Positions 1-5,745 of a stretch of 8,629 nucleotides of DNA are shown here, one piece after another; position 1 is the first letter of the stretch, and each line of letters starts with the position of its first letter. Below the pieces are notes generated by a model that did not search any database, was not told the origin of the DNA, and was given only the letters and a program-made list of their open reading frames with translations. The position numbers and the translations under genes were made by a program. The stretch comes from Bianquea renquensis. GTDB lineage: Bacteria > Bacillota > Clostridia > Lachnospirales > Bianqueaceae. The stretch covers positions 1-8,629 of the forward strand of contig NZ_JACRSQ010000054.1 in assembly GCF_014384895.1 (NCBI RefSeq), given 5' to 3'.

Positions 1-8
1 TGATTTGT

Positions 9-45
9 AGTATACCGAGTTCCCTACGAATAAGAAGTATACCGA
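9..45. repeat. Pair of 10-base direct repeats, 27 bases apart
   Basis: AGTATACCGA occurs at 9-18 and again at 36-45, an offset of 27 bases, in the leader of the serine hydrolase gene. Each copy contains the self-complementary core GTATAC. Repeats placed like this can be regulator binding sites, but no regulator gene for them is seen here and no convincing -35/-10 pair can be assigned around them. Function is inference only. Confidence 0.4.
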
Positions 46-53
46 AAAAATAG

Positions 54-92
54 GCTCAGGCAAACCATTTTCATAACGTTTTGTGCCTGAGC
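54..92. repeat. 9-base inverted repeat in the leader of the serine hydrolase gene
   Basis: GCTCAGGCA (54-62) and TGCCTGAGC (84-92) are perfect reverse complements separated by 21 bases. The right arm lies just upstream of the ATG candidates at 105 and 117 and overlaps the possible TTG start at 81, which argues that the TTG is not the real start. No T tract follows, so it is not a terminator. It could be an operator or a leader hairpin near the ribosome binding site. Confidence 0.45.
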
Positions 93-104
93 GAAGCGAA
101 AGGA

Positions 105-1241
105 ATGGATATAAATATGAATTCAGAGAGAGGATTGAAAGAAAGAAAGGCGCTTGATGGCCAATTTGACGGTACCTTGCAGGAAATCCTGGCCGTTTCC
201 TGCAAAAATAATGCGGTGCCGGGAGCATCCGTGGTTACGCTGGACATCGGTAAGCCGTCGGTTTCAGTTCCGTATGTCTGTGGTGTGACAAGGACCGGGA
301 CTCAGTCACCGGTAACCGTGGACACACAATTTATGGCAGGCTCGCTGTCAAAAACGATTACGGCCTGGGGTGTGATGGCATTGGCCAAGGAGCAGCGGAT
401 TCAACTAGATAACGATATTAATCAGTATCTCAAGAGGTGGCGTTTCTCATACACTGTGGAGCAGGATACGATTACCCCCCGCATGCTGCTGAATCATACC
501 TCCGGTTTGCCTCCTCAATATGACCGCGGGGGTAAATCCTTTATCAACGCCCTTGATATTTTGACAGATTCCTTGGCTAAGAAGAAATTCGGCACGCTTC
601 ACGAATTTTGTTATACCTCTCTAGGCTATACAGTTTTGCAGATGATGGTGGAAGATGTCCTAGATAAGGATTTCAATTCCGCGATGGAATCTCTGGTTTT
701 CACTCCTCTGAAAATGCGGCATTCGTTGTTTTGTCAGCACATATCCGATTTAGATGCCTGTTCTTATAGTCATAATGCCTTTGGTTATGCCTTAAAGAAA
801 AGAATATATTCACAAAGTGCCGCCGCAGGCCTCATCACCACGATATCGGATTTTTCATTGTTCCTGTTACAACATTTGCAGGCATATTCACGGGATGGTC
901 AATTTGCTAATATGACAAAAAAACAAATTCGTTTGATGCATACATGCAGCAGGGACGATAATTGTAGTCTGGGGTTCTTTACCACGAGAACCAACAGGCA
1001 CATCCTGCTTTCCCATTATGGGCTCAATTTGGGGTCACATAGTTTTTTCATGCTGGTGCCGGATATGGGAAAAGGCCTGGCCATCTTTACGAATGCCACG
1101 GGGGGAAATAACGTCATCTACGATGTTCTTCTGTATTGGAGTAGGACATATGGCGGGATGAATCCGGGCCATGTACTCGATAAACTAAATCGAGTAACTA
1201 AAAACAGGATGCACTTGATCTTAACTGATTTATTTTGGTAA
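105..1241 (+). CDS. Serine hydrolase, class C beta-lactamase / penicillin-binding-protein family
   Basis: Predicted acyl-enzyme serine hydrolase acting on an amide or ester substrate; the substrate is unknown. Numbered from the ATG at 117 (374 aa), the catalytic SxxK is S76-L77-S78-K79 in 'FMAGSLSKT', followed by the family's 'LLNHTSGLPPQ' at 124-134. The second motif, usually Tyr-x-Asn, reads Tyr166-Thr-Ser in 'YTSLGY', so the Asn is replaced. The third motif (KTG equivalent, often HxG) is H300-Y-G, followed by 'VPDMGKGLAIFTNA'. The first ~25 residues are hydrophilic, with no signal peptide or membrane segment, unusual for a family often exported. Start choice is uncertain: ATG 105 and ATG 117 are both possible, with AAAGGA (99-104) better spaced for 117; a TTG at 81 overlaps an inverted repeat. 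An in-frame stop at 51-53 rules out a longer N terminus. The gene stands alone, with IS debris downstream. It could be a peptidase, esterase or beta-lactamase; resistance should not be assumed. Confidence 0.85.
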   Translation: MDINMNSERGLKERKALDGQFDGTLQEILAVSCKNNAVPGASVVTLDIGKPSVSVPYVCGVTRTGTQSPVTVDTQFMAGSLSKTITAWGVMALAKEQRIQLDNDINQYLKRWRFSYTVEQDTITPRMLLNHTSGLPPQYDRGGKSFINALDILTDSLAKKKFGTLHEFCYTSLGYTVLQMMVEDVLDKDFNSAMESLVFTPLKMRHSLFCQHISDLDACSYSHNAFGYALKKRIYSQSAAAGLITTISDFSLFLLQHLQAYSRDGQFANMTKKQIRLMHTCSRDDNCSLGFFTTRTNRHILLSHYGLNLGSHSFFMLVPDMGKGLAIFTNATGGNNVIYDVLLYWSRTYGGMNPGHVLDKLNRVTKNRMHLILTDLFW

Positions 1242-1319
1242 AAGGCTGTACACATAATACAGGTTTCCATGCCTCGGCTGATTGGCAGTTGTATTCTTAA
1301 TTGCGTGAGGAGGGAAATT

Positions 1320-1397
1320 GTGAAAAACAAATCATATTCTACAAAAAAACTGTACATTTTCTGTGAGCGGCCGCACTATACAGCGATGGGCGCATGA
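1320..1397 (+). pseudogene. Possible orphan gene start cut off by the IS1182-type remnant
   Basis: GAGGAGGG lies just upstream of a GTG at 1320, and the reading frame begins MKNKSYSTKKLYIF, a plausible lysine-rich N terminus. The frame then enters the IS1182-type remnant and stops at 1395-1397. A strong ribosome binding site with no gene behind it suggests that a gene start was severed by the mobile element near 1345-1366. The product cannot be recognised, and this may be chance. Confidence 0.25.
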
Positions 1398-1643
1398 AGA
1401 TGTGTTGGAATCGGTCTACCAAGATACCCTGAATAATAATGATATATACAAACAACGCAGATGTATTGTGGAACATCCTTTTGGCACAGTGAAACGAACA
1501 TTAGATATAGTTTCTTTTTGCGTCGTCAGATGAAGAATGTCGAGACCGAGGCATCTTCTATGTTTATCGCTTATAACATTAAGCGGTTAATAAATATATT
1601 TTCAGCACAGGAATTGATAAAGAGATTTGGACAAAGGGCCTAA
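1345..1643 (+). pseudogene. IS1182-type transposase, C-terminal fragment, frameshifted
   Basis: About 100 codons of the C-terminal end of an IS1182-family DDE transposase. One frame (codons in phase with 1381) reads 'SGRTIQRWAHEDVLE' and then 'RRCIVEHPFGTVKR', the family's conserved block before the last catalytic region, and runs into a stop at 1519-1521. From about 1500 the similarity continues in another frame with 'YSFFLRRQMKNVETEAS' and 'FIAYNIKRLINIF', ending at the TAA at 1641-1643. The switch near 1495-1505 is a single-base loss or two-base gain with no slippery heptamer, so it is damage rather than programmed frameshifting. The N-terminal three-quarters of the transposase and the left end of the element are absent. 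It borders the group II intron scrap downstream. The family call rests on recalled conserved blocks. Confidence 0.75.
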
Positions 1644-1655
1644 AGGCTGATAGCT

Positions 1656-1692
1656 GTCAGACTTGAGAAATGCAATAGATAGACAGTCTGAC
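1656..1692. repeat. 8-base inverted repeat between the IS1182-type and intron remnants
   Basis: GTCAGACT (1656-1663) and AGTCTGAC (1685-1692) are perfect reverse complements with a 21-base spacer. It lies 12 bases after the IS1182-type stop codon and touches the start of the intron scrap. It could belong to the right end of the IS or to a stem of the lost intron. No T tract follows. Confidence 0.4.
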
Positions 1693-1740
1693 GCACGGTG
1701 GTGTGAGAGGACGGCGGCTAATCACCGCCTCCTACTCGAT
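1691..1740 (+). mobile_element. Group II intron, 3' end only (end of domain V and domain VI)
   Basis: This stretch folds as a textbook group II intron domain VI. GAG (1705-1707) and AGGA (1708-1711) pair with TCCT (1730-1733) and CTC (1735-1737), leaving A1734 bulged as the lariat branch point. Above them GGCGG (1713-1717) pairs with CCGCC (1725-1729) around a 7-base loop. The 3' boundary (...CTCGAT, 1740 or 1741) lies about 7 bases after the branch A, as expected, and has the usual A-pyrimidine end. ACGCACGGTG (1691-1700) resembles the 3' strand of domain V. The 5' strand of domain V, all upstream domains and the intron-encoded reverse transcriptase are missing, replaced by the IS1182-type remnant, so it cannot splice. 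The DNA after it is IS3-family transposase sequence in the opposite orientation, so the intron was probably inserted in that element. Confidence 0.75.
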
Positions 1741-2557
1741 TTGCCTTGATATGGCGGTTGTTGTAGTAAACAAGATATTCAAGGAGTTCCTGTTTGAAGT
1801 GCTCCATGGATTCAAACTCTTGCAGATAGAGTAATTAACTTTTAAGCAGACCAAATAAATACTCTATCACAGCATTGTCCAGACAATTGCCCTTTCGGCT
1901 CATACTCTGCCGAATGCCTTTCTTACGAAGCATCCGTTGGTACTGTTTTTGCTGGTATTGCCAACCCTGGTCGGAATGAAGAATTAGGTCAGTTTCGTGC
2001 GGTATCTTTTCAAATGCCTGATCCAACATGGTCGTTACCATGCTCAGGACAGGTCGATCCGAGATGGTATAGCTAACAAGATCGCTGCTACACAGGTCAA
2101 GAATGGGTGACAGATATAACTTCTGTCCAAATAGATGGAACTCTGTCACGTCAGTGACCCACTTCTGATTTGGTTTGTCCGCATAAAAGTTCCGATTCAG
2201 CTTGTTAGGCGCGATCTTGCCGACTTCACCCTTGTAAGACTGGTACTTCTTCATTCTCATAAAACTTTGGACAGTCTTGTGGTTCAAGAGAATATTGCGG
2301 CTGCGCAGATCTGTTGTAATACGGCGGTAACCGTATCGACCTTTGTTTTCGTGATATATAGCTGTAATTTCTGCCTTGGCAGCTTCCTATTTGTCTGAGC
2401 GGTTCATTCGCTTTAGATGGTAGTAGAAAGTTGCACGGGGCAGTTGAGCGATTGAAAGAAGAATATTCAGAGAATGTTTTTGCCTCAGCTTTTGAACTAC
2501 CTGCGTTTTCTGCGCTGGCGTAGCTCGTCTTCCAAGAGCAAGGCGTGCAAGTTTTTT
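1741..2557 (-). pseudogene. IS3-family transposase OrfB (rve integrase core), two nonsense codons
   Basis: This is the catalytic half of an IS150-like transposase. Numbering from the TTG at 2287, the triad is D46 ('KWVTDVTEF'), D106 ('LILHSDQGWQY') and E142 ('NCLDNAVIEYLFG'), giving the D-(35)-E spacing typical of IS3. Upstream in the same frame are 'RATFYYHLKRMN' and 'HENKGRYGYRRITTDLRSR', the usual OrfB N-terminal segment, so the real ORF began further up, reached by frameshifting at 2551-2557. An in-frame TAG at 2389-2387 ('RSDK*EAAKAE') and a TAA at 1837-1835, where relatives have Glu ('GLLKS*LLYLQEFE'), interrupt it. After the second stop the frame continues readably through 'HFKQELLEYLVYYNNRHIKA' and ends at the intron junction, so the last few dozen residues are lost. 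All three catalytic residues survive, but no full-length protein can be made. Confidence 0.85.
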
Positions 2558-2846
2558 AGGTAGTCATTTTCCGTACGCAACCACTGCACTTCGGTCAGCA
2601 AGTCTTCTTCCACATCTTTCGGCAGTTTCTTCGGTTTACCCCTGCTGCCCCGGCCACGACGCTCAATTGCCAAGCCCTCTGGACCTTCCGCCATGTAATA
2701 CGTTCCCAGTCAGTAATCCGAGTGCGATCGTTTATTTCAAACCGGCGCGCCGTTTCTCTGTAGCTCAGTTCTTCTTCCATCATGGTCTCGATGACCATTC
2801 GTTTGAACTCTGGTGTATATCTTTTATTCGGTATTCCTTTTGGCGT
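2497..2846 (-). pseudogene. IS3-family OrfA (HTH DNA-binding subunit), start lost and frameshifted
   Basis: The N-terminal frame reads 'PKGIPNKRYTPEFKRMVIET' and then 'SYRETARRFEIN', the helix-turn-helix of IS3 OrfA. The codon where the initiator Met belongs is ACG (2846-2844), most simply an ATG-to-ACG change; the next ATG (2798) would remove part of the helix-turn-helix domain. After 'DRTRITDWERI' the frame breaks. Restoring one T on the minus strand near 2695-2700 would give 'WERIYMAEGPEGL', the expected continuation, which then runs as 'AIERRGRGSRGKPKKLPKD' and a leucine-zipper-like stretch 'EVQWLRTENDYLKNLHALLL' to a stop at 2497-2499. Both lesions are visible directly by comparing frames; the ancestral sequence is inferred from the family pattern. 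Confidence 0.8.
2551..2557 (-). other. -1 ribosomal frameshift heptamer (A AAA AAC) of the IS3 orfA-orfB junction
   Basis: On the minus strand, orfA codons CTA AAA AAC contain A_AAA_AAC in the correct phase for simultaneous -1 slippage. After slipping, reading continues as CTT GCA CGC without a stop into 'RATPAQKTQVVQKLRQKHS', the OrfB frame. This is the known way IS3 elements make the OrfAB fusion transposase. The site is intact although the genes around it are dead. Confidence 0.7.
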
Positions 2847-2864
2847 AATAAATCACCCCACTTG

Positions 2865-2887
2865 TAGATAGTATATCATACTGTCTA
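2865..2887. repeat. 23-base near-perfect dyad at the outer end of the IS3 element
   Basis: TAGATAGTAT (2865-2874) and ATACTGTCTA (2878-2887) are inverted with a 3-base centre and a single mismatch, which would be a G-U pair on one strand. It lies about 20 bases outside the orfA start position. It may be part of the IS end, an operator for the IS promoter, or a hairpin limiting transcription into the IS. Confidence 0.5.
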
Positions 2888-2935
2888 ACATATGGGGGTA
2901 TTTCAAAATTTGGGGTGGTTTCTTTTTATACTTTA

Positions 2936-2944
2936 TGATATAAT
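2936..2944 (+). promoter_or_regulatory. Extended -10 promoter for thrC-queA
   Basis: TGATATAAT is a perfect extended -10 element (TG-n-TATAAT). No good -35 is present 16-18 bases upstream (the position reads TGGTTT), which the extended -10 can compensate. It lies about 90 bases before the thrC ATG and about 50 bases beyond the end of the IS3 element, so the promoter either escaped the insertion or was reshaped by it. Confidence 0.6.
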
Positions 2945-2960
2945 AATCGCGTAAGCGATT
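2945..2960 (+). promoter_or_regulatory. Perfect inverted repeat at the predicted thrC transcription start
   Basis: AATCGC (2945-2950), a GTAA spacer and GCGATT (2955-2960) form a perfect 6-base dyad directly after the -10 box. Transcription would begin near 2950-2952, inside the dyad, so it is placed like an operator at the start site rather than an RNA hairpin. No regulator is identified. Confidence 0.4.
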
Positions 2961-3033
2961 AAGAACCAGGCTTGTCCATTTTGTGCACCGTCATGGAATT
3001 AAGTGCAATACGGCACGTTTAGGAGGAGAGACT

Positions 3034-4509
3034 ATGCAATATAAAAGTACTAGAGGGACAGGGGAAACCGTTTCCCCTTCGTATGCGATTTTACATGGGA
3101 TTGCCGAGGATGGCGGCCTGTTTGTGCCGGAGGAGATTCCACGGCTTGCTAAGCCTCTGGAGGAGCTTAGCGCTCTGTCCTATCAGCAGTTGGCCGTGGA
3201 GATCATGGGAAAATTTCTGACGGATTTTACTCGTGAAGAATTGGAAGCTTGTGCAAAGGCCGCTTATGATTCAAAGTTTGATACGCCGCAGATTGCGCCG
3301 CTGGCAAAGTGTGGAGATCACTATTTTTTAGAGCTATTTCATGGTGCGACGTTGGCCTTTAAGGATATGGCGCTGTCCATATTGCCACATTTATTGAAGT
3401 GCTCAGCCCAGAAGCAGAAGCTGGATAAGAAAATTGTGATCCTGACAGCAACGTCCGGTGACACGGGAAAGGCTGCGCTGGAGGGCTTTGCCAACGTGGA
3501 GGGCGTGGAGATCATCGTCTTCTACCCGAAGGACGGGGTCAGCCCTATCCAGAAACGGCAGATGGTGACACAGAAAGGGGACAATACCCATGTGGTAGCC
3601 ATTGAGGGCAATTTTGACGACGCGCAGCGCAGTGTCAAAGAGATCTTTACCGACCCCGCTGTGGCGGCGCGGATGCGGGATGCGGGCTATATGTTTTCCT
3701 CCGCCAATTCCATCAACATAGGGCGCCTGGTCCCCCAGGTTGTATATTATTTTGCCGCCTACTTCGCCATGGTGGAACAGAAGGCTGTCCCTATGGGAGC
3801 ACCCATTGATTTCTGCGTTCCAACCGGCAATTTTGGCAATATTCTCGCGGCTTACTACGCGAAAGGGATGGGTCTGCCAGTGGGCAAGCTACTGTGCGCT
3901 TCGAATTCCAACAATGTGTTGACGGATTTCTTTCAGACGGGAGAATATAACGCAAACCGCGAGTTTTACCTCACGATGTCGCCATCTATGGATATTTTAG
4001 TCTCCAGCAATCTAGAGCGATTGATTTATGAGATTTGCGGCCGTGACGGCGGCGCCGTCGCGGACTTGATGGGGCAGCTGTCACAACAAGGGCAGTACAA
4101 GGTCAATGCGCCAGAGCTCCCCCAGATTTTTTACGGTGGATACGCCTCGGAGGAGGAGACAGCGGCTGCAATCCGCGAGGTATACGCGCAAGCGGGTTAC
4201 GTCATGGATCCCCATACAGCGGTAGCTTGGTGCGTGAAAGAAAAATACCTTGCCGCTTCATCATCAGCGGCGACGGCCGTGGTGATCTCCACCGCCAGCC
4301 CCTATAAATTTCCACAGAGCATTCTGTCAGCGCTGGGAGAGCCAGCGATGGGAGAGTCTGAGCAGACGATGGTGGATAGGATCAGCGCTCTCAGCCACAC
4401 GCCGGTTCCCGCATCCGTGAAGGAGGTCCTGTCCGCTCCTGTGCGTCACCGGTTGGAATGTGGGCGAGACGGAGCTTTGCAGGCTGTGGAATCAATTCTA
4501 GGATTGTAG
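3034..4509 (+). CDS. thrC: Threonine synthase
   Basis: A cytoplasmic, PLP-dependent enzyme that converts O-phosphohomoserine to threonine and phosphate, the last step of threonine synthesis. The 491-residue product starts 'MQYKSTRGTGETVSPSYAIL', the typical N terminus. The PLP lysine is K110 in 'FHGATLAFKDMAL'; 'TATSGDTGKAALEGF' (138-152) and 'SSANSINIGRLVPQ' (222-235) are conserved fold-type II segments, and 'PTGNFGNILAAYYAKGMGLP' lies at 263-282. It is longer than the ~430-residue E. coli enzyme, as in many clostridia. ATG 3034 is chosen because AGGAGG (3021-3026) sits 7 bases before it; an in-frame GTG at 2983 would add 17 residues but lacks a ribosome binding site. It heads a two-gene unit with queA. 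No T-box or threonine-rich leader peptide is evident. No hom or thrB homologue lies in this window, so pathway partners are elsewhere. All key motifs are intact, so it should be active. Confidence 0.97.
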   Translation: MQYKSTRGTGETVSPSYAILHGIAEDGGLFVPEEIPRLAKPLEELSALSYQQLAVEIMGKFLTDFTREELEACAKAAYDSKFDTPQIAPLAKCGDHYFLELFHGATLAFKDMALSILPHLLKCSAQKQKLDKKIVILTATSGDTGKAALEGFANVEGVEIIVFYPKDGVSPIQKRQMVTQKGDNTHVVAIEGNFDDAQRSVKEIFTDPAVAARMRDAGYMFSSANSINIGRLVPQVVYYFAAYFAMVEQKAVPMGAPIDFCVPTGNFGNILAAYYAKGMGLPVGKLLCASNSNNVLTDFFQTGEYNANREFYLTMSPSMDILVSSNLERLIYEICGRDGGAVADLMGQLSQQGQYKVNAPELPQIFYGGYASEEETAAAIREVYAQAGYVMDPHTAVAWCVKEKYLAASSSAATAVVISTASPYKFPQSILSALGEPAMGESEQTMVDRISALSHTPVPASVKEVLSAPVRHRLECGRDGALQAVESILGL

Positions 4510-4522
4510 AAGGGATCAGTGT

Positions 4523-5566
4523 ATGGATCGCCGTGATTTTACGTATGAGCTACCGGAAGAGCTCATTGCCCAGACACCCTTGGCAAACCGGTCAGATTCG
4601 CGCTTGCTGACGCTGGATAAGGTGTCGGGGGCCATTGGGCACGATGTTTTTCGCAACATTGGCTCCTATTTGAAAAAGGGCGACTGCCTGGTGCTGAATG
4701 ATACAAAGGTACTGCCAGCCAGGCTCTTGGGGATAAAACCGGACACCGGCGCTAAGATCGAGGTGCTGTTGCTCCGCCGTCTCGGGGAAGCGGAGGGATT
4801 GGCGGGGGTGTGCTGGGAGGTGATGGTCAGGCCTGGCAAGAAGGCGAAGCCGGGCTGTCGGATTTCCTTTGGCGATGGCCGTTTGCAGGCGGACGTGCTG
4901 AAGGAAGCTCCCGGTGGAAACCGCTATGTCCGCTTTCGATTCGAGGGCATCTTTGAGGAGATTCTGGATGAGCTGGGGCAGATGCCGCTGCCGCCGTATA
5001 TCCACGAGACGCTGGAGGACCGAGACCGGTATCAGACTGTGTATGCCAGAGAGGAAGGCTCGGCCGCCGCGCCCACGGCTGGGCTGCATTTTACGAGGGA
5101 ACTGCTGGAGTCTTTGCAGCGGCAGGGAGTGCGGCTTGCCTATGTGACGCTGCACGTGGGCCTGGGAACCTTCCGGCCGGTGAAGGCGGATCGGATCGAG
5201 GACCATGAGATGCATTCCGAGTACTACTGTATCACGCCGGAGGCCGCCGCGGCCATTATGGAGGCAAAGGCGGCTGGAGGCCGGATTATCGCTGTGGGAA
5301 CCACATCCTGTCGAACGCTGGAGTCTGCCGCCAAGGAGGATGGAACCATTGAGGCGGGAAGCGGCTGGACAAATATCTTTATATATCCCGGGTATCGGTT
5401 TAAGATTCTGGAGGGGCTGATCACGAATTTTCATCTTCCGGAATCGACGCTGATTATGCTGGTGAGCGCTCTGGCGGGGCGGGAGCATGTGTTAGCGGCC
5501 TATGCGGAGGCGGTCCGGGAGCGGTATCGGTTTTTCAGTTTTGGGGATGCAATGTACATTGGGTGA
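4523..5566 (+). CDS. queA: S-adenosylmethionine:tRNA ribosyltransferase-isomerase
   Basis: A cytoplasmic tRNA-modification enzyme that transfers and isomerises the ribosyl group of S-adenosylmethionine onto 7-aminomethyl-7-deazaguanine in the wobble position of GUN tRNAs, giving epoxyqueuosine. The 347-residue length matches the family. Conserved blocks in order: 'FTYELPEELIAQTPL' (6-20), 'DCLVLNDTKVLPARLLG' (54-70), 'GQMPLPPYI' (152-160), 'YQTVYAREEGSAAAPTAGLH' (170-189), 'VTLHVGLGTFRPVK' (208-221), 'HEMHSEYY' (228-235), 'AVGTTSCRTLES' (257-268) and 'LITNFHLPESTLIMLVSAL' (299-317). The ATG is preceded by AGAAGGGA (4508-4514), which overlaps the thrC stop codon. The intergenic gap is only 13 bases, so co-transcription and possibly translational coupling with thrC are likely. 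No tgt, yajC or ruvB follows, although these are frequent queA partners; instead the operon ends at a strong terminator. No lesions are seen. Confidence 0.97.
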   Translation: MDRRDFTYELPEELIAQTPLANRSDSRLLTLDKVSGAIGHDVFRNIGSYLKKGDCLVLNDTKVLPARLLGIKPDTGAKIEVLLLRRLGEAEGLAGVCWEVMVRPGKKAKPGCRISFGDGRLQADVLKEAPGGNRYVRFRFEGIFEEILDELGQMPLPPYIHETLEDRDRYQTVYAREEGSAAAPTAGLHFTRELLESLQRQGVRLAYVTLHVGLGTFRPVKADRIEDHEMHSEYYCITPEAAAAIMEAKAAGGRIIAVGTTSCRTLESAAKEDGTIEAGSGWTNIFIYPGYRFKILEGLITNFHLPESTLIMLVSALAGREHVLAAYAEAVRERYRFFSFGDAMYIG

Positions 5567-5585
5567 GTTAAAATTTGAATCGGAG

Positions 5586-5630
5586 AAAAGCCCGCAAAAG
5601 CGCAGGATTACTGGAGTTTTGCGGGCTTTT
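5586..5630 (+). terminator. Intrinsic terminator after queA
   Basis: AAAAGCCCGCAAAA (5586-5599) and TTTTGCGGGCTTTT (5617-5630) are perfect 14-base complements around a 17-base loop. The GC-rich stem core is followed by a T run within the stem end and a further T-rich stretch at 5640-5645. The A/T flanks make it workable in either direction. It closes the thrC-queA unit 19 bases after the stop codon. Confidence 0.9.
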
Positions 5631-5700
5631 GGCGTTTGATTTTTTAAACAGCTTTTTTGGCGTTTTTAAGGGCAAAATCGGGGAAAAAGGGCGTTATTGG

Positions 5701-5724
5701 CCCAAACTTTTGCAAAAGTTTGGG
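5701..5724. repeat. 24-base perfect palindrome
   Basis: CCCAAACTTTTG (5701-5712) is followed immediately by its exact reverse complement CAAAAGTTTGGG (5713-5724). As RNA it would form a ~10-bp hairpin with a small TTGCAA-type loop. It lies about 70 bases after the queA terminator and directly before the purine-rich ribosome-binding-like sequence of the Fic remnant. It resembles dispersed intergenic palindromes of gut clostridia, so it may be a REP/MITE-type repeat, an operator or part of a tandem terminator. No T tract follows on the plus strand. Confidence 0.8.
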
Positions 5725-5745
5725 AGAGGAAATTTCTGAATAAAT

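Larger units (their letters stand above)
1741..2890 (-). mobile_element. IS3-family (IS150-like) insertion sequence, inverted, decayed and missing its right end
   Basis: Read on the minus strand this is orfA (HTH) followed by orfB (integrase core) in the -1 frame, the standard IS3 layout. The orfA-proximal end lies near 2865-2890, just past a dyad; the exact terminal repeat cannot be fixed because the opposite end is gone. On the low-coordinate side the similarity stops at 1741, in the last part of the orfB reading frame, exactly where the group II intron 3' end begins. The element sits upstream of thrC in divergent orientation and is inactive: start codon lost, one frameshift, two nonsense codons and a missing end. 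Confidence 0.85.

Noticed and set aside
1495..1505. Programmed frameshift in the IS1182-type transposase
   Set aside because: No slippery heptamer is present, this family normally uses one frame, and the element lacks most of its length, so simple damage is more likely.
2135..2398. Plus-strand 87-codon frame opposite the IS3 orfB
   Set aside because: It is antisense to a transposase with a complete D-D-(35)-E triad and has no ribosome binding site or known motif.
2983..3033. N-terminal extension of ThrC from a GTG at 2983
   Set aside because: There is no ribosome binding site before the GTG, while AGGAGG at 3021-3026 is ideally spaced for ATG 3034, where the conserved protein begins.
4592..5488. 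Long 298-codon open frame on the minus strand opposite queA
   Set aside because: It lies wholly within queA, whose family motifs are unmistakable in the plus frame. The minus product is rich in Arg, Gln, His and Pro with no family pattern, a typical antisense shadow.
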